A DNA stretch of 6,111 nucleotides from Bacteroidales bacterium. Lineage in GTDB: Bacteria; Bacteroidota; Bacteroidia; Bacteroidales; UBA932. Position numbers and translations under genes: made by a program. Numbering within the stretch: position 1 is the first letter of the stretch; each line of letters begins with the position of its first letter. The notes below the pieces were generated by a model. That model saw only the letters and a program-made list of their open reading frames with translations, was not told where the DNA came from and made no database searches. Where the stretch lies: positions 1 to 6,111 of the forward strand of contig JAFVDC010000043.1 of NCBI GenBank assembly GCA_017478685.1, given 5' to 3'. Shown piece after piece: positions 1 to 5,575 of this stretch.

Positions 1-732
1 GGCTTCGTCGGTGCCGGCAAACATGCTGCCGCACATGACGCAGGAGGCTCCGGCGGCAAGGGCCTTGACAACGTCTCCGGAGTAGCGGAGGCCGCCGTCC
101 GCGATGACGGGGATGTCTCCGGCAACTTCGGCCACGTCCGCGATGGCGGTAAGCTGGGGCATGCCCACACCGGCGACGATGCGGGTGGTGCAGATGCTTC
201 CGGGGCCGATTCCTACCTTGAGGCCGTCGGCGCCGGCGGCTATGAGATCCTTGGCGGCAGCGGCGGTGGCTATGTTTCCAACCACTACGTCAAGGGCGGG
301 GAAAGCGGCTTTAATGGCCTTCAGGGCATCCACGACGCCTTTTGAGTGACCGTGGGCCGAATCCAGGACAATGGCGTCCACGCCGGCTTCGGCAAGGGCT
401 TTCACGCGGTCTAGGATATCGGGGGTAATGCCCACTCCGGCGGCAACCTTGAGGCCCTGGGCCTTGACGGAAGCCACTTCTTCGGCCTGTTTTTCGGCGG
501 TCATATTCTTGTGGATCACGCCTATTCCGCCTTTGCGTGCCATTGCGGCGGCCATCCGGCCTTCGGTGACGGTATCCATTGCGGCCGAAGCGAAGGGGCT
601 GTCAAGGGCGATGTGGCGGGAGAATCGGCCTCTCAGGGACACCTCGCGGGGAAGGACCTCGGAGTAGGCGGGGACCAGGAGGACGTCGTCGAAGGTGATG
701 CCTTCCTGCATTATGCGGTCTTTGAGGCTCAT
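1..732 (-). CDS. guaB: IMP dehydrogenase / GMP reductase family enzyme lacking CBS domains, N-terminal 244 residues (runs off the left edge)
   Basis: IMP dehydrogenase oxidises IMP to XMP with NAD+, the committed step to guanine nucleotides in the cytoplasm. Translating the minus strand from the ATG at 732 gives an open frame to the window edge. Family landmarks in order are [13 protein letters not shown] (about 13-25), AAMDTVTE (50-57), [10 protein letters not shown] (68-77), LDSAHGHS (123-130), the catalytic loop [11 protein letters not shown] with Cys181 (174-184), and [10 protein letters not shown] (211-220). The segment after HKNM passes straight into the [11 protein letters not shown] strand. 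The Bateman (two-CBS) insert is therefore absent: Cys181 sits about 124 residues earlier than Cys305 of E. coli GuaB, while the Asp124-Cys181 spacing of 57 is kept. The start overlaps the apt stop in ATGA, implying translational coupling. The sequence around the loop and DGG motif is IMPDH-like, but the flap that separates IMPDH from GMP reductase lies outside the window, so a CBS-less GMP reductase remains possible. Confidence 0.88.
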   Translation of the reverse strand, partial: MSLKDRIMQEGITFDDVLLVPAYSEVLPREVSLRGRFSRHIALDSPFASAAMDTVTEGRMAAAMARKGGIGVIHKNMTAEKQAEEVASVKAQGLKVAAGVGITPDILDRVKALAEAGVDAIVLDSAHGHSKGVVDALKAIKAAFPALDVVVGNIATAAAAKDLIAAGADGLKVGIGPGSICTTRIVAGVGMPQLTAIADVAEVAGDIPVIADGGLRYSGDVVKALAAGASCVMCGSMFAGTDEA

Positions 733-1304
733 CCTTCAGTGACGTGAATAAGTGACTTGACGGGGGCTATGCCTTCCAGTTTTGCGCGGCCGGGGAGGTC
801 GTCGATTTCCACCAGGAACACGAAGTCCTTGACTTTTACCTTGTACTCTTTGCCGCCGATAATGACTTTCTGGGCGTTGAGGCCTTCGGCCAGGCCCTTT
901 GCGGTGCCGCCGGTTGCAAGGATGTCATCGAAGAAAGTGATTTCCACGGTGTCTCCGGTGGGTTTGCTGGCGGCGAGGTCCGAATTACGGAAATACACAT
1001 GGTCCGGACCGTACTCCTTCATTATTTCCACCTGGACAAGGTCTCCTTCGGCAAATGGAAGCTTGCCCTTCTTGCGGAGGGGAATCACGTTGTGCACGTT
1101 TGCGCCGCTGTAGAGCATGGGGGCTGCAAAAAGAAAACCTCTGGCTTCAGGTGCCGCGACGTTGGGGGCTGCGCACATGGCCGAGAGGTCATCTATAAGG
1201 CTTTTGAAGAGTTCCTTGTCCTGGAGGAAAGGAATGATGTCCACAAAGTTGACTCCCTTGATGGGAAAATCCGGATAGAATTTGATGAATTTTGTGTAGT
1301 CCAT
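729..1304 (-). CDS. apt: adenine phosphoribosyltransferase
   Basis: This cytoplasmic salvage enzyme condenses adenine with PRPP to give AMP and pyrophosphate. The 191-aa product is close to the usual APRT length. Visible landmarks are the N-terminal hood motif [18 protein letters not shown] (10-27), [11 protein letters not shown] (53-63), the flexible-loop RKKGKLPF (77-84) and the PRPP-binding loop [12 protein letters not shown] (124-135) with its two acidic residues and the TGGT turn. A slightly long hairpin (about 145-160) separates the PRPP loop from the last strands. The ATG at 1304 lies 17 nt after the stop of the hemerythrin-LuxR gene, and the TGA shares bases with the ATG of the guaB-like gene, so these three minus-strand genes look like one transcript. 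AMP made here can be deaminated to IMP by way of other enzymes, the substrate of the next gene if that is an IMPDH. Xanthine or guanine PRTases carry a different overall pattern, so the APRT call is firm. Confidence 0.93.
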   Translation of the reverse strand: MDYTKFIKFYPDFPIKGVNFVDIIPFLQDKELFKSLIDDLSAMCAAPNVAAPEARGFLFAAPMLYSGANVHNVIPLRKKGKLPFAEGDLVQVEIMKEYGPDHVYFRNSDLAASKPTGDTVEITFFDDILATGGTAKGLAEGLNAQKVIIGGKEYKVKVKDFVFLVEIDDLPGRAKLEGIAPVKSLIHVTEG

Positions 1305-1321
1305 ATTGTTGTACCTTATGA

Positions 1322-2251
1322 TTACTCAACCATGTTCATATCTATAAGATTGTTCAGGATAGCATACACCGTAAGGCCGGCCACGGTTTTGATGCCTGTT
1401 TTGCGGGTGATGTTCTTGCGGTGGGAAATGACGGTGTAGATGGAGATGTTGTACTGGTCTGCGATTTCCTTGTTGAGCATGCCCTTGGCAACGCTTACCA
1501 GGATTTCTTTCTCACGGGCGCTGAGTTCCCCGCCTTCTCCGCGTGGCTCATGGTCTTCGTCTTCCATCTTGCTCACCACGGGAATCAGGATGCTGTTCTC
1601 CATGAAGGTGTGGCGCTCGAGGTCGCTTTCCAGGCAGGAAATGTAGAAGAGCACCTGGAAGGCATCCGGATGGCTGCACTGGGGCGGCATGTACATGAGG
1701 ATGAGCTTTTTGAGGTCGTCCAGTTTTTCCTCCACGTTGGAGTGGTTCTTCTCATATTCCCCAATGCTGTAAGGCTCCCTTTCACGGCTGTCTATCATGG
1801 CCTCAACATACGGGAAAACCGTTTTTTCCTCGTATTCAAAATGCCGGGCAAGTTCCTCTTTGTAGTCCGTGAAGAATTTCCAGATAATTTTCTTCCGCAT
1901 CTCCTCACAGGGCGCAATCATGGTCTCCAGGGCCTGGGCAAGTTCCGGGACCACGCTCTCCATGTAATATGTATGTGAAAGCCTGAGGTAACGGACGATA
2001 TCTTCCAGACAAGCATTTTCCATCTGCTCTTTGGAGGGCCGATACCCGTCAAACGCGTAAACTTTGCAGATAATGAGGAAGGTTTCGGGGTCCACCCCAA
2101 CGGCGTCGCAGACCTCCTTCACGGTGGCCTCACCAAAGCCGAAACTCATTCCAAAGCGGGAGAACACCCCAAGGACAGAGAAACTGAGGTCCAGAAGGTC
2201 TGCCATCTTCATGGCCGGACTTATGGACGCTATTGACAATTGGGGTTTCAT
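1322..2251 (-). CDS. hemerythrin-like di-iron domain protein with RIC/ScdA-like N-terminus and C-terminal LuxR-type HTH (probable iron/O2/NO-responsive regulator)
   Basis: The 309-aa protein has three parts. Residues about 14-62 resemble the ScdA/RIC N-terminal domain (DUF542-like: MADLLDLSFSVLGVF, then GMSFGFGE), but the usual Cys-Cys-Gly-Gly is replaced by GFGE, so the paired cysteines are gone; Cys48 and Cys62 lie nearby. Residues about 90-222 form a hemerythrin-like four-helix bundle with all expected ligands: His93, His137, Glu141, His170, His214 and Glu218. Their spacings (44, 4, 29, 44, 4) nearly match the YtfE/RIC family. Residues 243-305 are a LuxR/GerE HTH beginning LSAREKEIL and containing NKEIADQYNISIYTVISHRKNI. 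RIC proteins repair iron centres damaged by NO or oxidative stress; joining that fold to a DNA-binding domain suggests a sensor-regulator, which is inference. It is probably the first gene of the operon with apt and guaB. The ATG at 2251 is preceded by a -7 box; Met14 or Met16 are alternative starts. Confidence 0.88.
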   Translation of the reverse strand: MKPQLSIASISPAMKMADLLDLSFSVLGVFSRFGMSFGFGEATVKEVCDAVGVDPETFLIICKVYAFDGYRPSKEQMENACLEDIVRYLRLSHTYYMESVVPELAQALETMIAPCEEMRKKIIWKFFTDYKEELARHFEYEEKTVFPYVEAMIDSREREPYSIGEYEKNHSNVEEKLDDLKKLILMYMPPQCSHPDAFQVLFYISCLESDLERHTFMENSILIPVVSKMEDEDHEPRGEGGELSAREKEILVSVAKGMLNKEIADQYNISIYTVISHRKNITRKTGIKTVAGLTVYAILNNLIDMNMVE

Positions 2252-2255
2252 CCTG

Positions 2256-2263
2256 CAAAATTA
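2256..2263 (-). promoter_or_regulatory. Bacteroidota -7 box for the hemerythrin-LuxR operon
   Basis: On the minus strand TAATTTTG matches the TAnnTTTG consensus and ends 4 nt (CAGG) before the ATG at 2251. No convincing -33 TTTG is seen 19-21 nt further upstream. If the box is used, transcription begins at or next to the start codon. Confidence 0.45.
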
Positions 2264-2334
2264 ACAAAAATCTGGCAGAAATGTTACGGCTACTTTAGGT
2301 TTTTTCGATAGGTGGAATATTATGGAAAAAGGTA

Positions 2335-2342
2335 TAACTTTG
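2335..2342 (+). promoter_or_regulatory. Bacteroidota -7 box for queH
   Basis: TAACTTTG matches TAnnTTTG and ends 4 nt (TATC) before the GTG at 2347. The expected -33 TTTG is not evident; the nearest T-rich run is at 2301-2306. Use of this box would give a near-leaderless mRNA and supports GTG 2347 as the start. Confidence 0.45.
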
Positions 2343-2346
2343 TATC

Positions 2347-2967
2347 GTGAAGAGTAAATTCAAAATAGAGGTTCCGGGCGGCAGCGGCAAGATTTTGCTG
2401 CATGCGTGCTGCGCGCCGTGCTCCGGGGCCATTGTGGAGTATCTGTTCCGTAATGGCTACAGGCCGGTAATCTTCTATTCGAACTCCAACATTGTTCCGT
2501 TCACGGAGTACGCCCACCGCCTGAACGAGGTCCTGAGATATGCCGGAGAATTCGGCCTTGAAGTGGTTGAGGACAATTATGACCATGACGCCTGGCGCAC
2601 TTGCACGGCCGGGCTGGAGGCGGAACCGGAAAGGGGGTTACGCTGCCTGGAGTGTTTCAGACAGAGGCTTCTCAGGGCAGCCGAATATGCAGCGGGACAC
2701 GGCTTTGAGGTGCTCACAACCACGCTTGCGTCTTCCCGCTGGAAAAGCCTGGAGCAGGTGAATGAGGCCGGAGAGTGGGCCTGCGCCCAGGTCAATGGCG
2801 TGACATGGTGGCCCCAGAACTGGAGAAAAGGCGGCCTCCAGGACCGCCGTAATGAGATTATCAGGGAGCAGAACTTCTACAACCAGCTTTACTGCGGCTG
2901 TGAATTCTCCATGCGCGCGGCAGACTCTCAGAGAACGGGCTCAGAGGAGCCGTCGGATGCCTTGTAG
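2347..2967 (+). CDS. queH: epoxyqueuosine reductase QueH
   Basis: QueH (formerly DUF208) reduces epoxyqueuosine to queuosine at the wobble base of GUN-anticodon tRNAs. It is the non-orthologous alternative to cobalamin-dependent QueG. The 206-aa product carries the family hallmarks: HACCAPCS near the N-terminus (Cys21, Cys22, Cys25), a nucleotide-binding-like strand VIFYSNSNI (41-49), YDHDAWR (78-84), RCLECFRQRL with Cys100 and Cys103, TTLASSRWKS (125-134) and a terminal YCGCEFS with Cys183 and Cys185. These cysteines are in the positions expected for the iron-sulfur and iron sites. The start is GTG; an upstream ATG at 2322 is out of frame and stops after 11 codons, and there is no closer in-frame ATG before the CC motif. 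About 19 residues follow the CGCEFS motif, and the 3' end overlaps the convergent secreted-protein gene by 40 nt. The gene diverges from the hemerythrin-LuxR operon across 95 nt. Confidence 0.92.
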   Translation: MKSKFKIEVPGGSGKILLHACCAPCSGAIVEYLFRNGYRPVIFYSNSNIVPFTEYAHRLNEVLRYAGEFGLEVVEDNYDHDAWRTCTAGLEAEPERGLRCLECFRQRLLRAAEYAAGHGFEVLTTTLASSRWKSLEQVNEAGEWACAQVNGVTWWPQNWRKGGLQDRRNEIIREQNFYNQLYCGCEFSMRAADSQRTGSEEPSDAL

Positions 2968-3431
2968 TCAAATTTGTTGCCGTGCCAGGTCCAGGACAGC
3001 AGGGCGCTGCCTTTGCGGATGGAAAGCACCTGACGGAACACGCGGATTTCTTCGGCCTCAGTTGAGCCAACCTTTCCCACTAACTTCCACTGACCATCGG
3101 CAAAGGTGTATACATTTGCGTAAACGCCTCCGTCCTTCTTGCGGGCCACCACAAGGTCCGGAGCGCGGTTGCCGGTGAAATCATGCGTGCCGATAACAGT
3201 GGGTCCCTCCCCGGATTCCAGCTCAGTGTCATTGACGGAAACAGTGCCGGAGGCCAGTAATGCCTTAAAATCGGCATTGCCAACAGGGAAATCCAGCGTG
3301 CCGTTTTCTCCATAGAAATAGCTTTCCAGACCAATGATGAAGGTCTTGGACTCATTATCTGAATAAGTGCGCATTTGGGCATTGGCCGTAAGCCCGGCCA
3401 GAAGGCATATTATGGTTATCAGTCTTTTCAT
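2928..3431 (-). CDS. small secreted protein with FG-GAP-like segment, function unknown
   Basis: I do not recognise a named family. From the ATG at 3431 the protein has 167 residues, starting with a clear signal peptide (MKRLITIICLLAGLTANAQ, cleavage probably after Ala18 or Gln19), so it is exported to the periplasm or beyond. There is no lipobox cysteine. A further in-frame TTG at 3440 would add MHL and is unlikely as start. Residues about 81-97 (GTHDFTGNRAPDLVVAR) resemble one FG-GAP/VCBS blade with a Ca-binding-like Asp-x-x-Gly-Asn loop. It is followed by a beta-rich stretch, YANVYTFADGQWKLVGKV, and then STEAEEIRVFRQVLSIRKGSALLSW. A single blade cannot make a propeller, so the resemblance may be only local. 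The gene stands alone on its strand, is convergent with queH and overlaps its end by 40 nt. Confidence 0.8.
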   Translation of the reverse strand: MKRLITIICLLAGLTANAQMRTYSDNESKTFIIGLESYFYGENGTLDFPVGNADFKALLASGTVSVNDTELESGEGPTVIGTHDFTGNRAPDLVVARKKDGGVYANVYTFADGQWKLVGKVGSTEAEEIRVFRQVLSIRKGSALLSWTWHGNKFDYKASDGSSEPVL

Positions 3432-3437
3432 TAAGTG

Positions 3438-3445
3438 CAAATATA
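3438..3445 (-). promoter_or_regulatory. Bacteroidota -7 box for the secreted-protein gene
   Basis: The minus strand reads TATATTTG, an exact TAnnTTTG match, ending 6 nt (CACTTA) before the ATG at 3431. A TTG lies about 25 nt upstream (3471-3473), which is longer than the usual 19-21 nt spacing. The predicted transcript start falls next to the ATG. Confidence 0.5.
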
Positions 3446-3626
3446 CACATTTTTAGATAAATGCACTGCACAACTGGCCATTATCGTTTTTTGTCTTGCC
3501 GTGATATGTCGCTTCTTCGCAGGTGCGCTCTTAAGTTATGGCTGCAGAACAAACCCTGGAAGCACCGCGAACTCTTCCTTCCCCATGGAATACTCTTCAG
3601 CACCCGTTATTGTTTCCACCAAGAAA
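3446..3626. other. intergenic stretch between the secreted-protein promoter and the left repeat block
   Basis: No credible gene is seen here. One degenerate copy of the array core (TTCGCAGGT, 8 of 9 matching) sits at 3516-3524. It is 111 nt before the first clear unit, about five 22-bp periods, so the array may once have extended further left. Possible small reading frames have no start signal, family resemblance or coding pattern. Confidence 0.4.
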
Positions 3627-3893
3627 GTCGCAGGTCCAGACGTTAATCGTCGCAGGTCCAGACGTTAATCGTCGCAAGTCTGCGTTTTTCGGCCGAACTG
3701 CGACGCGAATCGGCCATAGGGGGCAAATACCGCCGCAGGTCAGCCATTTTTTGCAGACCTGCGACACTTCGCCAAGCCACCTGCGACGTATCACCCCCGA
3801 ACCTGCGACACTTCGCCATACCTCCTGCGACATTTCGGGCACCAACCTGCGACAATCTGGCCAAGCAACGACAGCATTCCTGCCACCTGCGAC
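3627..3893. repeat. left block of 22-bp-phased REP-like units
   Basis: The 9-bp core GTCGCAGGT occurs in direct orientation at 3627, 3649 and 3671 (the last as GTCGCAAGT). These starts are exactly 22 bp apart, and the first two units are identical over all 22 bp. After the hairpin centre the inverted core ACCTGCGAC occurs at 3757, 3779, 3801, 3823 (TCCTGCGAC) and 3845, again exactly every 22 bp. A degenerate unit lies at about 3864 and a last clear one at 3885. The 13 bp between cores vary but share a loose pattern, so the full unit is a diverged 22-mer. The arms are inverted relative to each other around the centre. Confidence 0.88.
3667..3768. repeat. central stem-loop module, left copy
   Basis: This 102-bp segment matches 5722-5823 at a constant offset of 2055, with 96 of 102 bases identical and the first 53 bases perfect. 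It holds two potential stem-loops. The first pairs GTCGCA at 3671 with TGCGAC at 3699 imperfectly. The second pairs 3732-3741 with 3756-3765, nine of ten bases, around a 14-nt loop containing a T-run. This two-hairpin layout recalls a BIME made of paired REP sequences. Confidence 0.85.
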
Positions 3894-3945
3894 ATTTCAT
3901 GACCATACACGGAGGAAAAACGCTGTAGTGACGGCACATAACGCC

Positions 3946-4007
3946 GTGATACAACATGATATAAATATACGCCTGTTGTTGTATCACAGGTAAGAATTTG
4001 TTGTATC
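3946..4007. promoter_or_regulatory. palindrome plus extra half-site upstream of the RAYT gene pair (possible operator)
   Basis: GTGATACAACA (3946-3956) is a perfect 11-bp inverse of TGTTGTATCAC (3977-3987), with 20 nt between them. A further half-site TTGTTGTATC at 3998-4007 repeats the one at 3976-3985 with an offset of exactly 22 bp. The element is AT-rich, has no T-tract directly after it, and ends about 64 nt before the -33 box, so an operator or protein-binding cluster is more likely than a terminator. Its binding protein is unknown. Confidence 0.5.
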
Positions 4008-4023
4008 TGCCACAAAATCCTTG

Positions 4024-4065
4024 GAAACAGCAAAATCTTCAAAAGAAACAGCAAAACTTTCAAAA
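4024..4065. repeat. two tandem 21-bp repeats
   Basis: GAAACAGCAAAATCTTCAAAA-type units at 4024-4044 and 4045-4065 differ at 2 of 21 bases. They are adjacent, A-rich and directly upstream of the promoter at 4071-4101. They might be an upstream activating or bent-DNA segment; they lie outside the likely coding region. Confidence 0.6.
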
Positions 4066-4070
4066 ACCGC

Positions 4071-4101
4071 TTGCAAACATATGCGCATTAACTTATGTTT
4101 G
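4071..4101 (+). promoter_or_regulatory. Bacteroidota-type promoter for the 141-aa gene and RAYT
   Basis: TTG at 4071-4073 (context CTTGC) is separated by 20 nt from TATGTTTG at 4094-4101, matching the -33/-7 pattern. Transcription should start near 4106-4110. This leaves a leader of about 50-80 nt and excludes the more upstream in-frame starts at 4021 and 4081. Confidence 0.6.
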
Positions 4102-4185
4102 CCCTGGATTTTTTCTCTTGCCCGGAGTTTAAAATCCTCTTTTCCCGGCCGGAGTTTCATGTTTCACATAATTATTATAACACTT

Positions 4186-4611
4186 ATGAAAAAGTTTTTG
4201 GAAGTACTGGTAGACGACCAGGGAGAAATGCATTTCAGTACGGATTTTAAGTTTTCAGACTCCATAGAGAACCCTCCCTTAGATTTGGAAAAGGAGGCAA
4301 AAGAGGCGGATGCACGATACAGGCAGGTAATCCGCGGACTGGTCAACACTATCTGGAAAGACCGCAACTATCATGTGAGCAAGGCAATCCGTTTCCTGTC
4401 AATGGGTGAAATAATAGCATGTGCAGAGCCATACGACATTGCCGAACAATTCTGGAGCACCATGATGTTCAGTTTTATCCCGTTGTATGAAAAATACTCT
4501 TCGTCGTTAAAAATCCCTTATGGCTTTGATCCCAAACAAATGATCCGCCCCCTTACAGGGGTGTTCCCCGGAGGGCTTTCTTTTTCGGATATCGGCAAAC
4601 CAATGAATTAG
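4186..4611 (+). CDS. hypothetical 141-aa protein paired with the RAYT
   Basis: I recognise no family. The chosen ATG at 4186 gives MKKFLEVLVDDQGEMHFSTDF at the N-terminus; an in-frame ATG at 4159 would add nine mostly hydrophobic residues and is the main alternative. The protein has no signal peptide. It begins with a short beta-hairpin-like segment (1-25), followed by a charged helix with KEAKEADARYRQVIRGLVNTIW (about 36-57). An amphipathic to hydrophobic helical region comes next (AKAIRF-like to FWSTMMFSFIPLYEKY, about 65-103), then a Pro/Gly-rich tail. Its stop is 2 nt before the RAYT start, so the two are surely co-transcribed and probably translationally coupled. Its base composition is visibly more AT-rich than the flanking chromosomal genes. 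A role as an accessory or modulator of the transposase is only suggested by position. Confidence 0.72.
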   Translation: MKKFLEVLVDDQGEMHFSTDFKFSDSIENPPLDLEKEAKEADARYRQVIRGLVNTIWKDRNYHVSKAIRFLSMGEIIACAEPYDIAEQFWSTMMFSFIPLYEKYSSSLKIPYGFDPKQMIRPLTGVFPGGLSFSDIGKPMN

Positions 4612-4613
4612 TC

Positions 4614-5564
4614 ATGGCATTTCAGAGAATAGTAACTCGCAAATTGCCAAATGGCAAGGTAAGCAAGGTGTATCCGTTCCACATAAGCCTGGAAGGGATG
4701 GAGTCGGTACTTCTGTGCCGGGATGACGAAGATTACGACCACCTGGAAAAGAGCTTCTATATTTCGGCCATAAAAACAAATTGCCTGGTTGTCATGGAGA
4801 TAGCCATGTCCAATCATGGCCACACCTCCGTTTTGGCAGAAAATTTCGATTCTGCGTTCGCGATGGCCCAGTCGGCCAAGAAACGGCACTCCCAGTTCCT
4901 TAGCTGGAAGTACAATGAAAAATCAACGCTGGCGCGCTCCGACATCAGCGTCAAATATCTGGATTCTGACTGGTACGTCCGCAACGCGTTGGCGTACATT
5001 CCGCGAAACGCGATAGATGCGGGCTCCAAAGTGGAGGATTACCGGTGGTCGTCGTACCGCGGCATGTTTTCGGCAGGCCGAAGTCCCAACGCCATCCGCG
5101 CCGTAGCAAATATGAGCCGAAGGGAACGGGAGGCGCTATTTCACACCCATGAAGATTTGTCGTCCGTCCCGTGGCTGGTGAACTCCGACGGCGGCGTGGA
5201 ACCGGCAAGCGCCTGCGATTTCGCTTATCTTGAAAGCGCATTTTCCGGCGACCAGGCCTTTTTCCTCCGGAAGATCGGCGAGGTCAACATGGCCGAAATG
5301 CAGCTGATGCTGGTCACCAGTGGCCGAAATCGTCAGACAGACACGGAGTTACTGGCCGTCGTAAAAAGACTTGCCGACAAATGGTATCACGTTTCAGTCA
5401 TGGATCTGACTCCGGAACAGAAGGCTGGACTGCTGACATACCTTTACAGGTCATATCACACATCAATCCCGCAATTGGCAAGATGCCTGGGCATGACGCG
5501 CGATATCGTTGCCGGTTTGTTGACCTCCTCCGGAGCAAGAACGCCGCAAGGCCGAAGCATGTGA
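4614..5564 (+). CDS. REP-associated tyrosine transposase (RAYT), IS200/IS605-like HUH Y1 family, with C-terminal extension
   Basis: The family cuts and rejoins single-stranded DNA at REP hairpins through a catalytic tyrosine. The 316-aa protein carries a Y1 transposase fold in residues about 15-150. A first strand reads VYPFHISLEG (19-28), followed by the HUH motif MSNHGH with His68 and His70. A basic helix follows (AQSAKKRHSQFLSWKYN, 85-101), then the family block LAYIPRNAIDAG (126-137) and EDYRWSSYRG (141-150). Tyr128 aligns with the catalytic tyrosine of E. coli TnpA-REP (first Tyr of its YIYINP); this alignment was made by eye. The rest (about 160-316) is roughly twice as long as needed for the minimal fold, and residues 266-304 (TPEQKAGLLTYLYRS, then SIPQLARCLGMTRDIVAGLL) look like a helix-turn-helix. 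The start follows the 141-aa gene by 2 nt. The first unit of the right repeat block lies 11 nt after the stop. All visible catalytic residues are intact. Confidence 0.88.
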   Translation: MAFQRIVTRKLPNGKVSKVYPFHISLEGMESVLLCRDDEDYDHLEKSFYISAIKTNCLVVMEIAMSNHGHTSVLAENFDSAFAMAQSAKKRHSQFLSWKYNEKSTLARSDISVKYLDSDWYVRNALAYIPRNAIDAGSKVEDYRWSSYRGMFSAGRSPNAIRAVANMSRREREALFHTHEDLSSVPWLVNSDGGVEPASACDFAYLESAFSGDQAFFLRKIGEVNMAEMQLMLVTSGRNRQTDTELLAVVKRLADKWYHVSVMDLTPEQKAGLLTYLYRSYHTSIPQLARCLGMTRDIVAGLLTSSGARTPQGRSM

Positions 5565-5575
5565 GGGGCAGTGGC

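Noticed and set aside
104..747. Plus-strand open frames opposite the guaB-like gene
   Set aside because: The minus-strand frame carries every IMPDH landmark without interruption; the plus-strand frames are shadows of GC-rich coding sequence.
1421..1978. Plus-strand frame of 185 codons opposite the hemerythrin-LuxR gene
   Set aside because: The minus-strand frame has all six di-iron ligands and an HTH; the opposite frame shows no recognisable motif.
3627..3893. CRISPR array
   Set aside because: The repeats are only 9 bp with 13-bp related spacers, they change orientation within the block, and no cas genes are present.
3538..3993. Open frame of about 151 codons across the left repeat block (and the matching frame at 5617-5892 in the right block)
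   Set aside because: The two frames translate to similar peptides over the shared module, but of the five codons that differ between the copies four are non-synonymous, so there is no sign of protein-level constraint. The 22-bp period also shifts frame with every unit. The frames are by-products of the repeats.
3597..4063. Minus-strand open frames rich in Arg/Ser/Gly through the left block
   Set aside because: They are translations of the 22-bp units on the other strand, with no start signal and no family resemblance.
4021..4185. N-terminal extension of the 141-aa protein from the start at 4021 or 4081
   Set aside because: The -33/-7 promoter at 4071-4101 lies inside this stretch, and the 4024-4065 part is a tandem repeat, so the extension is probably not translated.
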